NCBI GenBank assembly: GCA_964449325.1
Contig: CAYUYJ010000016.1
Span: 10,011-74,010, forward strand
Length of the DNA stretch: 64,000 nucleotides
Origin: RGIG3002 sp964449325
GTDB lineage: Bacteria; Bacillota; Clostridia; Lachnospirales; Lachnospiraceae
Reading direction: 5' to 3'
The position numbers were made by a program, and so were the translations under genes. Below the pieces are notes generated by a model, which was not told the origin of the DNA, did not search any database, and saw nothing but the letters and a program-made list of their open reading frames with translations. The first letter of the stretch is position 1; each line of letters starts with the position of its first letter. Of this stretch, positions 34,723-43,172 are shown piece after piece.

Positions 34723-35718
34723 TTAATCTTTATAATACTCCTTAAACCATTCCGCAAACCTTCCAAGCCCCTCTTCGATTGAAGTATCCGGCTTAAAACC
34801 AAAGTCTCTCATCAATTCGGAAACATCCGCATAGGTTTGATATACATCACCGGGCTGCATCGGAAGATATTCCTTCTGCGCTTCCTTTCCAAGCTGTCTT
34901 TCCAACACGGAAATGAAATCCATCAGTTTCTCCGGTTTGTTATTTCCGATATTATATATTTTATATCGCACCCCGTCCTCATTCTCTTTTGGAGGGTTAC
35001 ATAAAATATTTACAATGCCTTTTATCACATCATCAATATAGGTAAAGTCACGGTACATGTCCCCATTATTATAAATTTGAATTTTTTCCCCATTTTTAAT
35101 TTTCAGGGCAAATTTAAAATATGCCATATCCGGTCTTCCGAAAGGGCCATAAACCGTAAAGAAACGCAAGCCTGTTGACGGAATATCATAAAGCTTACTA
35201 TACGCATGCGCCATCAGTTCATCCGATTTCTTCGTTGCCGCGTAAAGACTTACCGGTCCGTCTACCATATCCTCCGTGGAAAAAGGAACCTTTTTATTTC
35301 CGCCGTAAACCGAACTGGAGGAAGCAAAAACAAGATGTTCCACCGAGAAGTGACGACACGCCTCCAACACATTAAAAAAACCTACTATATTGGATTGTAT
35401 ATAAGCATCCGGATTATCAATACTGTATCTTACCCCCGCCTGTGCTCCCAGATGAATAACAATATCCGGTTTATAACGCTCAAACAGCGAAAAAATCTGT
35501 TCTTTCTCCGCCAAATCCGCTTTTTCAAAAGAATAGTTCTTCTGCTCTTTCAATATCTTTATTCTGGCTTCCTTTAAACGGACATCATAATAATCATTCA
35601 TATTATCAAAGCCGACTACAAAAGCCCCCCTTTTTAGTAGGTCAAGAGAAAGATGAAAGCCGATAAATCCGGCACCTCCGGTTATCATATATTTCTTTTG
35701 TTTGTCAAACTGCTTCAT
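34723..35718 (-). CDS. NAD-dependent UDP-sugar epimerase (UDP-glucuronate 4-epimerase-like)
   Basis: 331-residue extended SDR enzyme. NAD loop TGGAGFIGFHL, HLGAQAGVRYSIDNP, ASSSSVYGGNKKVPF, catalytic YAATKKSDELMAHAY (Tyr and Lys), FTVYGPFGRPDMA, and IYNNGDMYRDFTYIDDV. These match the UDP-GlcA 4-epimerase (Cap1J/WbnF) group, which makes UDP-galacturonate. The ugd gene three genes upstream supplies UDP-glucuronate, which fits. The start is ATG 35718 with AAGGGAG before it; a GTG two codons upstream is less likely. Last gene of the second glycan locus, running into the terminator. Confidence 0.87.
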   Translation of the reverse strand: MKQFDKQKKYMITGGAGFIGFHLSLDLLKRGAFVVGFDNMNDYYDVRLKEARIKILKEQKNYSFEKADLAEKEQIFSLFERYKPDIVIHLGAQAGVRYSIDNPDAYIQSNIVGFFNVLEACRHFSVEHLVFASSSSVYGGNKKVPFSTEDMVDGPVSLYAATKKSDELMAHAYSKLYDIPSTGLRFFTVYGPFGRPDMAYFKFALKIKNGEKIQIYNNGDMYRDFTYIDDVIKGIVNILCNPPKENEDGVRYKIYNIGNNKPEKLMDFISVLERQLGKEAQKEYLPMQPGDVYQTYADVSELMRDFGFKPDTSIEEGLGRFAEWFKEYYKD

Positions 35719-35732
35719 ACGCACTCCCTTTT

Positions 35733-36506
35733 TTACTCTGTTTCCACATCTTTGTAGATACGATAGCCGTTCACTGTGTCTACCGTTTCAAACCCGTAGT
35801 TCTCCATAGGCTCTGTAAACCTTTTATTTTCTGACAAAATTACAAATTCACACCAATTATTTCTCACTTCTTTTGCAAGCTCCTCCGTCTGTATGGTTTC
35901 CGCCTCCATCAGTTCCTCTAACGGATAATAAAATTCCCACCGGTCTACTAATGCCTCTCTTCCGTAAGGCATACAGATTACATCGGAATACTGCCGTACA
36001 AAATGAATAAATTCCGAAGGGAACACAGCCCACACTCTGTCTTTGTCGCTGCCCTCCTCCGGCAAAATCACATCACAGACATTCACCACCATCTGCGGAA
36101 TATGATAACCATTTTCCGCTTTTGTAAAATTGGGATTTTTATACACGAAGCTCCCTGTGAAAATCACCAGCACACACATCACTGCCATACCGGCCCATAT
36201 ATACTTTTCAAACAGCTTAACTGCCGCATAGGCAATAGTAATCCCCATCGGAAGCAGCCATAAAATACGATAATAGGTTTCACTGTCAAGTCCAATCACA
36301 TCAAATAGCATTTTGAAGGGCGGAAACGTAAATAGCACCACAATTACCAATGGCGAAAACACAAGAATGCTCTTTGTCTGTTTCTTCTTTTCCGTGATTA
36401 CCAGAAAAACCAAAGCAGCTCCATACAAATAAAAGCTGAATCCGTTTCCGATATAATTGATATAAAATTGCAGAATGTTGTTCCACGTATTCATAAAAAG
36501 TTCCAT
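35733..36506 (-). CDS. Membrane protein, C-terminal half of a split GT-C-like pair
   Basis: 257 residues with about five hydrophobic segments in the first 150 residues, then a soluble C-terminal domain (about 150-257). No catalytic motif recognised. It begins with NNILQFYINYIGNGFSFYLYGA and ends with a soluble part where ENYGFETVDTVNGYRIYK resembles the ends of membrane glycosyltransferase-like proteins. The preceding gene encodes the multi-spanning N-terminal part of what looks like the same type of protein and stops 13 nt upstream in another frame. The gene has its own RBS (AGAGGT), so the two may work as a complex. Function unknown. Confidence 0.7.
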   Translation of the reverse strand: MELFMNTWNNILQFYINYIGNGFSFYLYGAALVFLVITEKKKQTKSILVFSPLVIVVLFTFPPFKMLFDVIGLDSETYYRILWLLPMGITIAYAAVKLFEKYIWAGMAVMCVLVIFTGSFVYKNPNFTKAENGYHIPQMVVNVCDVILPEEGSDKDRVWAVFPSEFIHFVRQYSDVICMPYGREALVDRWEFYYPLEELMEAETIQTEELAKEVRNNWCEFVILSENKRFTEPMENYGFETVDTVNGYRIYKDVETE

Positions 36507-36519
36507 ATATAACCTCTTC

Positions 36520-37620
36520 TTATTTCATTCCAAGATAAAGAATCGTAAACACGATACAAGGGATACAGGACACTACAAATTTCCATAAAATTCTGGCACT
36601 TTTATTTCTTACCGCCAGACAACAGCCGGTTACTCCCAAAAGAATTGCCATCAAAAAAACGCCCATAGTCGTAGAAAATGCTGCCGTAATATTGGTACAA
36701 AAAAGCAACACCCAAAGTCCCGGATTCTTCTTTTCCGTTTCCTCCTTCTGTTCGGGAAACAGCCAAAGTATTACTGCAAGTGCCATCGTCAGCACGAAAT
36801 TGGCAAAAAAACTCTTTCCCTGCCATGTCCGCATCACAAAGAAGGTTTCCTTTGTATAAATAGATACGTTTCCGTATATCTGCAGCAAGGCAATCACAAA
36901 CAAAAAGGCCGGAATCAGCCGCTTTTTCTCTGTGCAAAGACGTTTCGCCACCAGATAATAACTCAGATAAGTAAGCGGAACAAAGATAAAAGGCAGAATC
37001 AGATGTGAAAGAATCGTCGGATGAATCCCGCTCAGTTTGGCAACATAAGCAATCCACAAAGGAAGCACAGCCATGGCATGGCGGATATCCAATGACGTAC
37101 CGAATCCGTTATAGGGAATATATCCATACATGGAATCCCGCTGCACAGCCGTGACCGACTGCGCCACATAATAAGCATCATCCCCATCAAAAACGGCAAG
37201 CTTACATGCCTGATACAATTGAAAGCCGACAACCGCCAAAAACAGTATCCATAAAAGAATGCTTTGGATATCCGGTTTCCCCTCCGGCAAACGGATACCA
37301 AGCCCTTCCGTCAGGGCAGGAAGGAATTTTTTCTTCTCAAATGCCGCTTTTACCGCAAACCCTATTCCTACTGCCGCCGTCAATATCAGCACAAGAGAAG
37401 CCCATTTCACCGCCGTACTGAATTTCGCCTTTGCAAGCACCATAGGCATCACAACAATCTCAAAAACAGAAAACATGACAAGATAACCTGCCGCCATAAT
37501 CAGCCCGCAGGTTCTTATTCTTTTTTGCACAAAGGCACAAGGAATACACCCGATTGCAAAAGGTACTATGATAAACCATAAAAGAAGATGTAAAAATTCC
37601 AAAATTAACTCCAGCGACAT
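36520..37620 (-). CDS. Polytopic membrane protein, GT-C-like, N-terminal half of a split pair
   Basis: 366 residues, about ten membrane segments. A loop around residue 160 reads VFDGDDAYYVAQSVTA. Acidic residues after the first long loop are typical of GT-C-type lipid-sugar-dependent transferases, though I cannot prove the family. It ends abruptly in a membrane segment (ILYLGMK), consistent with its partner at 35.7-36.5 kb supplying the rest. ATG 37620 is chosen because GGAGGAAGA precedes it; a start 21 nt upstream is possible. It immediately follows ugd. Likely role: polymerising or transferring a uronic-acid-containing glycan, by context only. Confidence 0.72.
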   Translation of the reverse strand: MSLELILEFLHLLLWFIIVPFAIGCIPCAFVQKRIRTCGLIMAAGYLVMFSVFEIVVMPMVLAKAKFSTAVKWASLVLILTAAVGIGFAVKAAFEKKKFLPALTEGLGIRLPEGKPDIQSILLWILFLAVVGFQLYQACKLAVFDGDDAYYVAQSVTAVQRDSMYGYIPYNGFGTSLDIRHAMAVLPLWIAYVAKLSGIHPTILSHLILPFIFVPLTYLSYYLVAKRLCTEKKRLIPAFLFVIALLQIYGNVSIYTKETFFVMRTWQGKSFFANFVLTMALAVILWLFPEQKEETEKKNPGLWVLLFCTNITAAFSTTMGVFLMAILLGVTGCCLAVRNKSARILWKFVVSCIPCIVFTILYLGMK

Positions 37621-37640
37621 TCTTCCTCCAATGCCTCCCA

Positions 37641-38951
37641 TTAGCGTCCGATACTGTAATATTCTACACCGGCATCCTTCATTTCTGCCACGCTGTACAC
37701 ATTTCGTCCGTCATATACAAGCGGTGTCTTCATTTTTTCCTTAAATAAAGCAGGCTTTAACTCCCGGATTTCTTTCCACTCCGTAAATACAAAGCAGATA
37801 TTTGCATCCTGCAGGGCTTCTTTCGCACTGTCCACGTAAGAAATCCTTCCCTTTCCGATAGTTCCTTCCGGGAATTTCTTTTTAAAATTCGGCGTGGCAA
37901 CAGGATCAAACGCCACAATCTCTGCCCCCTGCTCCAGCAAAAGTCCGATATTATCAATAGACGGTGCTTCTCTTAAATCATCCGTTCCCGGTTTGAATGC
38001 CAGCCCCAAAACGGCAACCTTTAACCCCGTAAACGTAATCATTCTTTCGCTGGCTTTTTCATATAAGCGGGTTTTCTGTCTCGTATTCACCTCTACCGCA
38101 GCTTCCACCGTACGAAGAGTATACCCGTTTTTGCTTGCAAGATACTTGAGTGCTTTGGTATCTTTTGGGAAACAGCTTCCGCCATAACCGATACCGGCAT
38201 TTAAGAAGTTTGCTCCGATTCTTGCATCGTAGCTCATTCCCTTTGCCACATCCTGAATATCCGCACCTACAAGTTCACATAAATTGGCAATATCGTTCAT
38301 ATAAGATATCTTTAAGGCAAGGAAATCGTTGCAGGCATATTTAATCATTTCCGCAGACCGACGATTTACGGACACAATCGGAATGCCGAAAGGTTTATAA
38401 ATCTCCATCAGCTTTGCCTCTGCTTCCTTACTTTCCGTTCCGATAATAAAACGTGCCGCATGAAGAGTATCATGAACTGCCGTTCCCTGGGCAAGAAATT
38501 CCGGATTGGAAGCCACCTCTACTTTTACGTCATGCACAAGAAAATCTTTGATAAACTGTTCCACTTTATCGTTGGTACCTACCGGAACAGTAGATTTTAC
38601 TACCACAAGACAATCCCTCTCCACCGACTCCGCAATCTGTCTGGAGACCGTTGCAATATAGGATAAATTGGCACTTCCGTCCGGCATCTCCGGTGTACCC
38701 ACGCCAATAAAAATAGCTTCCGAATCTTTATACGCATTTTGATAATCCGTTGTATAATGAATCCTTCCTGCTGCAAAATTTTTCTGCATCAGTTCTTCCA
38801 GTCCCTCCTCATAAATCGGAGAAACACCACTTTCCATCAATTTTACTTTCTTTTCATCTACATCCACACAGGTTACATCATGCCCTATTTCCGCCAGGCA
38901 TACTCCCGTAACCAGTCCTACATACCCTGTTCCTGCAACTGTAATCTTCAT
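37641..38951 (-). CDS. ugd: UDP-glucose 6-dehydrogenase
   Basis: 436-residue cytoplasmic enzyme oxidising UDP-glucose to UDP-glucuronate with two NAD. N-terminal dinucleotide loop GTGYVGLVTGVCLAEIGH, IGVGTPEMPDGSA, STVPVGT, NPEFLAQGTA, catalytic cysteine in GIGYGGSCFPKDTKAL, and LGLAFKPGTDDLREAPS. The start is ATG 38951 with AAGGAGA about 10 nt upstream; the upstream in-frame extension is Arg-rich and unlike the family. It abuts gtrA. Together with the downstream epimerase, it implies uronic acids in the surface glycan. Confidence 0.96.
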   Translation of the reverse strand: MKITVAGTGYVGLVTGVCLAEIGHDVTCVDVDEKKVKLMESGVSPIYEEGLEELMQKNFAAGRIHYTTDYQNAYKDSEAIFIGVGTPEMPDGSANLSYIATVSRQIAESVERDCLVVVKSTVPVGTNDKVEQFIKDFLVHDVKVEVASNPEFLAQGTAVHDTLHAARFIIGTESKEAEAKLMEIYKPFGIPIVSVNRRSAEMIKYACNDFLALKISYMNDIANLCELVGADIQDVAKGMSYDARIGANFLNAGIGYGGSCFPKDTKALKYLASKNGYTLRTVEAAVEVNTRQKTRLYEKASERMITFTGLKVAVLGLAFKPGTDDLREAPSIDNIGLLLEQGAEIVAFDPVATPNFKKKFPEGTIGKGRISYVDSAKEALQDANICFVFTEWKEIRELKPALFKEKMKTPLVYDGRNVYSVAEMKDAGVEYYSIGR

Positions 38952-38952
38952 C

Positions 38953-39405
38953 CTATTTCGTCTCCTTCTTCGTTTTCGTGCCGGTACCTTCAATGAATAT
39001 CTTTCTTGAAACAAAATTATATACCATCACAATACCTGTAGCAATGATTTTACCCGCCTGCTTGGCAATTCCGATATCAAATTTATCCTGTAAAAAGGCA
39101 CTGTTTAAATAAACACCGTCCACACAGCCTAAAATAATCAGTTCATTAATGCCAAGTCCGATTAAACTGAGAATCGCAAAGGTTACAAACTCCTTCCGCT
39201 TGTCCGCATTTTCTTTACGCTCAAATACAAATTTCATGCTCATCAGATAATTAAAAATAAGTGAAAGCGTAAAGCCGAAAATATTGGCAATCAGATAATG
39301 AACATGCAGTCCGTTTGCAAGCAGAACAAACACGCCATAGTCTATAACAAACGCAAGCCCTCCCACTATTCCGAATTTCATAATCTGGTTTATTAATTTC
39401 TTCAT
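38953..39405 (-). CDS. gtrA: GtrA family membrane protein (putative lipid-sugar flippase)
   Basis: 150 residues with four hydrophobic segments. KFGIVGGLAFVIDYGVFVLLA at the N-terminus and FNYLMSMKFVF are the typical GtrA pattern. GtrA proteins are thought to help flip polyprenyl-phosphate sugars for extracytoplasmic glycosylation. An AAAGGA RBS precedes the ATG. It overlaps the stop of the large membrane protein upstream by 4 nt. The ArnC/GtrB-like transferase is three genes further up. The trio GtrA, GtrB-like and a GT-C-like protein resembles a Gtr decoration system. Confidence 0.88.
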   Translation of the reverse strand: MKKLINQIMKFGIVGGLAFVIDYGVFVLLANGLHVHYLIANIFGFTLSLIFNYLMSMKFVFERKENADKRKEFVTFAILSLIGLGINELIILGCVDGVYLNSAFLQDKFDIGIAKQAGKIIATGIVMVYNFVSRKIFIEGTGTKTKKETK

Positions 39406-40805
39406 GTTAAATCCTTTCTATCGCCTGATACGGCCGCCGTCTTTTCTTTTGTTCTTATCTCCTCCAACGCTGAACGAAGCAACAGATATCCGCACATATA
39501 AAACAACGGCATATTATATATGACATACCGGGTCTGGCAGAAAATAACTGCTGCTACCGCACCCACATTCAGCAGAACCGACACGGCTGTATACACCGCC
39601 AAAATATTTTCCCGGCTTCCGGATCCGCGTTTTTTCCAGTTAATTCCCCATAGCACTACCATACTACTATAAGCAATTATGGCATAAATTACAAGAAACT
39701 TTCTTAGCTTTGCCACGGTAGTAACAAGCCCTGCCAGCACATTATCCACAAAAACCCTGAAAATGCCGCCTGCTTCCACCGGTAAAAGCTTACCTGTAAT
39801 CACAGACATGATTCTGTCCGTTTCTGCTTCCTGTTCCACTTCGCTGCCGTTCCCGTTCTCACTGACATATTTTCTTATCATCGGCCACATCGTATCAATC
39901 TGGATGTGGTCATAATTATCGGTAAAATGTGCCACCCGGTTAAACCATCCTTTTCCCGCGCTGTGCCCCAAATATCCCTTTGCCTCACAGCTGTCGTAAA
40001 TTTTAAGAAACAGTTCCCGAATCTGCTCATCATCAATTTTCTCTGCATTCTCCCGTTCCGCTTCATAAAATGCAACGGTCAGAAGAAACCGGTCATCACT
40101 GGAATGTCTTACTCCTTCGCCTCTTAAGACCAAATTATAGCCCCGGTCAATCCCTGACACCAGAAGAAGTACCCCCACAGTGCATAAAACAGCCTTTCCT
40201 AACACCCGAAACAGATTTTTCCTGTTCACTTCCGTAAAAACAATACCTGCTGCAAGCAAAATTACCGTAATTAACATCTGTTTCCTTGTGGAAACGGAAA
40301 TCACCGACAGTACCACAGCCATAAGTAATGCCCTTCTTCCCTTATGGAAACAGTACTCTAACATCCATCTTGCAAAAAGTAAGAAAAGCGGAATACAAAT
40401 TCCTTCCGACAAAATACTGTTGGAATACATAGCTGCACGTTTTGCCCCGAATCTGCAAAGCAGAGACACTAAAAGCGGCAAAGACAGTAACACCAGATTA
40501 TCCGGCCGTGACCTTTCAAATTCTCTGGTCAGAAACCGTGCAAGCTCCCATGCTGCAACGGCACAAAGCATGCCCTGTACAAATACTGCCGCAGTTAAGT
40601 ACGTTTCTCCCTCTCCGAAAAGGAAACGGAAAAAACATAAAAACAGAGGATATACCGGTTCTCTATCTATGTTCATATTGATATAGCTGGGGGAATCCAC
40701 ACAAATTACGGCACCATCCAGCCATGTAAAAAAGCCATAAAATAAAATACAGCCAAAAAGCAGAAGCCCTTGAAATTTTTGTTCTGATAAAGATTTTTGT
40801 TTCAT
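39402..40805 (-). CDS. Polytopic membrane protein, candidate GT-C glycosyltransferase
   Basis: 467 residues, about ten to eleven membrane segments. The first extracytoplasmic loop contains VICVDSPSYINMNIDREPVYP, an acidic loop of the kind that holds the catalytic Asp in GT-C enzymes. A long extracytoplasmic loop (about 245-345) has many charged residues. I do not recognise the family beyond that. Start ATG 40805 has AGGAGAA 7 nt before it; the in-frame extension above it is ignored. It lies between gtrA and the SMR-like pair, so it is the best candidate to transfer the flipped lipid-linked sugar. Overlaps gtrA by 4 nt. Confidence 0.68.
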   Translation of the reverse strand: MKQKSLSEQKFQGLLLFGCILFYGFFTWLDGAVICVDSPSYINMNIDREPVYPLFLCFFRFLFGEGETYLTAAVFVQGMLCAVAAWELARFLTREFERSRPDNLVLLSLPLLVSLLCRFGAKRAAMYSNSILSEGICIPLFLLFARWMLEYCFHKGRRALLMAVVLSVISVSTRKQMLITVILLAAGIVFTEVNRKNLFRVLGKAVLCTVGVLLLVSGIDRGYNLVLRGEGVRHSSDDRFLLTVAFYEAERENAEKIDDEQIRELFLKIYDSCEAKGYLGHSAGKGWFNRVAHFTDNYDHIQIDTMWPMIRKYVSENGNGSEVEQEAETDRIMSVITGKLLPVEAGGIFRVFVDNVLAGLVTTVAKLRKFLVIYAIIAYSSMVVLWGINWKKRGSGSRENILAVYTAVSVLLNVGAVAAVIFCQTRYVIYNMPLFYMCGYLLLRSALEEIRTKEKTAAVSGDRKDLT

Positions 40806-40813
40806 GTGTTCTC

Positions 40814-41155
40814 CTATAAATAATACACAAAAATTCCTGCCAGTATCAAGGCGGTTCCGATACACTTTCTTTTTGTCAGCTTTTCCCGGAAAATGAAAAT
40901 TCCAAAAAGCATTACCAGAATATAACCCAGTGACTCGATAATCGGTCCATTCTTATATTCCATACCCCGGAATGCCAGAATGGTCAAAAGCATGGAAATT
41001 CCGGTAAGTCCATACCCACCGATGACATAAGGATTCACATATTCCTTTAAAAATCCGTCATGCTCCTTTAATGCACTTTTCTTCAACAAAATCTGGGAAA
41101 CAGCGGCAAGCGTAACAGAACAGACATAAAGCAGAAAATAAACGTTAAACTCCAT
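40814..41155 (-). CDS. Small multidrug-resistance-like membrane protein (half-flippase, ArnF-like position)
   Basis: 113 residues with four hydrophobic helices: a beginning VTLAAVSQILLKKSALKE, a middle GLTGISMLLTILAFRGMEYKNG, and LGYILVMLFGIFIFREKLTKRKCIG at the end. EamA/SMR fold, half the size of DMT transporters, so it should act as a dimer. It overlaps an equally small paralogue upstream by 11 nt. Tandem SMR-like pairs include ArnE/ArnF, which flip undecaprenyl-phosphate-aminoarabinose, and an ArnC-like gene is next. Start ATG 41155 has GGAGGAAAGG in front. Function inferred from context. Confidence 0.75.
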   Translation of the reverse strand: MEFNVYFLLYVCSVTLAAVSQILLKKSALKEHDGFLKEYVNPYVIGGYGLTGISMLLTILAFRGMEYKNGPIIESLGYILVMLFGIFIFREKLTKRKCIGTALILAGIFVYYL

Positions 41156-41510
41156 CCTTTGGCCTTTCCTCCTCCGTGATAACCATTGTACCTGCAATCA
41201 CCAGCAAACAGCCGATTACATTTGCTGCCGTAATCTTATTATGGAAAAAAATCACCGCCCAAAGCAGAGACCATAGCAGATACATTTCCCGATTGGCATA
41301 AGCCACCGAAAGCTGTGTCCGCTTAATGACCTGCTGCCAAAGCAGGGCATAAACAAAAAGTACTACCAGTTCCATACCCGTAAACAGAAGAAACTTCATA
41401 CTGAAAATGGGCTCTCCCGATGCCAGCTTTGCAAAAATACTTGCCAGTGTATAAATAATTACCACTGCCTGTAACTTAACAATGGTCTTTAGTCTGTCCG
41501 TTTTCTGCAT
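41145..41510 (-). CDS. Small multidrug-resistance-like membrane protein (half-flippase, ArnE-like position)
   Basis: 121 residues, four hydrophobic helices: KTIVKLQAVVIIYTLASIFAK, a second helix ending in WQQVIKRTQLSVAYANREMY, and FFHNKITAANVIGCLLVIAG, the EamA/SMR pattern. AAGGAGAAAA lies just before the ATG. It overlaps the ArnC-like gene upstream by 35 nt and its partner downstream by 11 nt, an unusually compact arrangement that suggests strict co-translation. It probably forms a heterodimer with the next gene to flip a lipid-linked sugar. Confidence 0.78.
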   Translation of the reverse strand: MQKTDRLKTIVKLQAVVIIYTLASIFAKLASGEPIFSMKFLLFTGMELVVLFVYALLWQQVIKRTQLSVAYANREMYLLWSLLWAVIFFHNKITAANVIGCLLVIAGTMVITEEERPKDGV

Positions 41511-42423
41511 TGATTTTCTCCTTAATCACATACTGGGGACTGTTGTTGATGCAAATATAAATCCGCCCGATATACTCCCCAATGAGCCCCAGCATCAGCA
41601 TAATCATTCCCCCGATAAACACAAGCAGGGATACCAGCGAACTCCAGCCAAGCATCATATTCGGGTTAACAAATTTACGGATAATCGTCACAAAACCGAA
41701 CAGAAAACCGGCAAGCGCACAAACACACCCTGTCGCTGTAGCAATACGCAAGGGTTTGATGGAAAACGCCGTAAATCCGTTAAACCAAAGTCCCAAAAGT
41801 TTCTTCAACGTATAGCCCGAATGTCCGTACTCCCGCTCCCTATGGTCGATTGCCACATTTTTAATATTCTTCGTGGTCCGGCACAAAAGTCCCGGAATAT
41901 ACGGATAGGCATTGGTATAACGCAGCATTTCCTCCACCACAAACCGATGCATGCAGAAATAGCTTGTATTGATAATGTCCTTTGGCATACCTACCAGCTG
42001 CACTGCCATCATTTGATTGATTTTGCTGCCGATATTACGGAATTTGTTATGCATCTTATTGGGGTAATACGCCATTGCCACATCTGCTCCTTCCGCAGCT
42101 GCATCAATCAATCGATACACCTCATCCACCGGCGTCTGTCCGTCATCGTCCAGCGAAACAACCAGATCACCGTCACACTGTCTGTAGCCGGCAAGCAGTG
42201 CGCCATGCTGCCCGAAATTTTTAGAAAGGCAGATTCCTTTTACCTTCGGATTCCGTGCACAAAGACCTTTTATTTTTTCCCACACCATATCCGGGGAACA
42301 GTCATTAACGAGAATCACCTCGTAATCATCCTCCGGACGCACAATCTTTTCTATTCCGCCTACTACATGTTCTATCGTATGTTCCGAACCATAGCACGGA
42401 ATGACAAATGAAATTTTCCGCAT
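41476..42423 (-). CDS. Polyprenyl-phosphate glycosyltransferase, ArnC/GtrB-like
   Basis: 315 residues. An N-terminal GT2 domain has ISFVIPCYGSEHTIEHVV, VNDCSPD, KNFGQHGALLAGYRQ and the DDDGQTP metal-binding motif (about 92). Two C-terminal membrane segments (about 225-290) end in LGLIGEYIGRIYICINNSP, the signature ending of the GtrB/ArnC/DPM family. These enzymes load a sugar onto undecaprenyl phosphate at the inner face. The neighbouring SMR pair, GtrA and aminotransferase suggest an amino sugar, as in ArnC, but this is inference. GGAGG is about 12 nt before the ATG. Confidence 0.9.
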   Translation of the reverse strand: MRKISFVIPCYGSEHTIEHVVGGIEKIVRPEDDYEVILVNDCSPDMVWEKIKGLCARNPKVKGICLSKNFGQHGALLAGYRQCDGDLVVSLDDDGQTPVDEVYRLIDAAAEGADVAMAYYPNKMHNKFRNIGSKINQMMAVQLVGMPKDIINTSYFCMHRFVVEEMLRYTNAYPYIPGLLCRTTKNIKNVAIDHREREYGHSGYTLKKLLGLWFNGFTAFSIKPLRIATATGCVCALAGFLFGFVTIIRKFVNPNMMLGWSSLVSLLVFIGGMIMLMLGLIGEYIGRIYICINNSPQYVIKEKINAENGQTKDHC

Positions 42424-42429
42424 CTCTGT

Positions 42430-43143
42430 CTAATTCCTCCGTAAGACCTCTTTCAGCCTGCTTTTTCGTTCTTCATTCTCACCGTCATACTTGTCCACAT
42501 CCCGTTCCAGACGTTCCACCTCATAAGCAAAAGAACAGATTTCATATTCTTTCGTTTTTGTATCAAACAGCACATAGGAGGTTCCTTTTCCGTCCCTTTG
42601 CTGTCCTGCACTGCCGGGATTAATGAGCCATGTTTTCCCAATCTTTTTCACAAGCTTGTGGTGCGTATGTCCGCAAAATACATAATCGTATTGTTCAAAA
42701 AGAGCAATTTCACTCTTATCTGTAATTTCCGTGTCCGGATAAATTCTGTCATTCAAAAAATCTCTTGGTGAGCCATGAAAAAAACCAAGTTTCAGCCCAT
42801 CTGCCTCCCACTCATAAAACAAAGGAAGTCCACGTAAAAACTGCTCATTTTCCTTCTGCATTTCCGCTGCCAACCTTTGATAAGAGCTACCGTAACGTGC
42901 CGTCAGCTTTGTAAGGTCTTCCTGTCCGTCCAAAAGCTTTAACAGCATTTCATCATGATTTCCCAAAACACAAGAAAATCCTAATTCTCTCACTTTTGAG
43001 ATAATACGGTCGGCATCATAGTAATATCCGGCAAAGTCGCCTCCAAAAATAATTTTATCCGGCTTTCGCTCCTGTAGTTTTCCCAGAAACGCATCAAACG
43101 CATAGCCGTTTCCGTGAATATCCGAAAAAAAACAAATCTGCAT
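42430..43143 (-). CDS. YfcE/MJ0936-type metallophosphoesterase
   Basis: 237 residues with the complete calcineurin-like motif set: FFSDIHGN (D..H), FGGDFAGYY (GD), LGNHDEM (GNHD), FFHGSP, and CGHTHHK (GHTH). INPGSAGQQRDG closes the core as in the YfcE family. A C-terminal basic, charged tail of about 40 residues is extra. It is a cytoplasmic metal-dependent phosphodiesterase or phosphatase. Its place between the ATP-grasp and ArnC-like genes suggests hydrolysis of a sugar phosphate or nucleotide sugar, but no substrate can be assigned. GGAAGCG RBS; it is 6 nt before the next gene. Confidence 0.88.
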   Translation of the reverse strand: MQICFFSDIHGNGYAFDAFLGKLQERKPDKIIFGGDFAGYYYDADRIISKVRELGFSCVLGNHDEMLLKLLDGQEDLTKLTARYGSSYQRLAAEMQKENEQFLRGLPLFYEWEADGLKLGFFHGSPRDFLNDRIYPDTEITDKSEIALFEQYDYVFCGHTHHKLVKKIGKTWLINPGSAGQQRDGKGTSYVLFDTKTKEYEICSFAYEVERLERDVDKYDGENEERKSRLKEVLRRN

Positions 43144-43172
43144 CTTTCGCTTCCATTCTTTTACCTTACGTT

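Noticed and set aside
41482..42411. 309-codon open frame on the plus strand
   Set aside because: It is antisense to the ArnC/GtrB-like gene, has no protein-like motifs and is a frame shadow of the strong minus-strand GT2.
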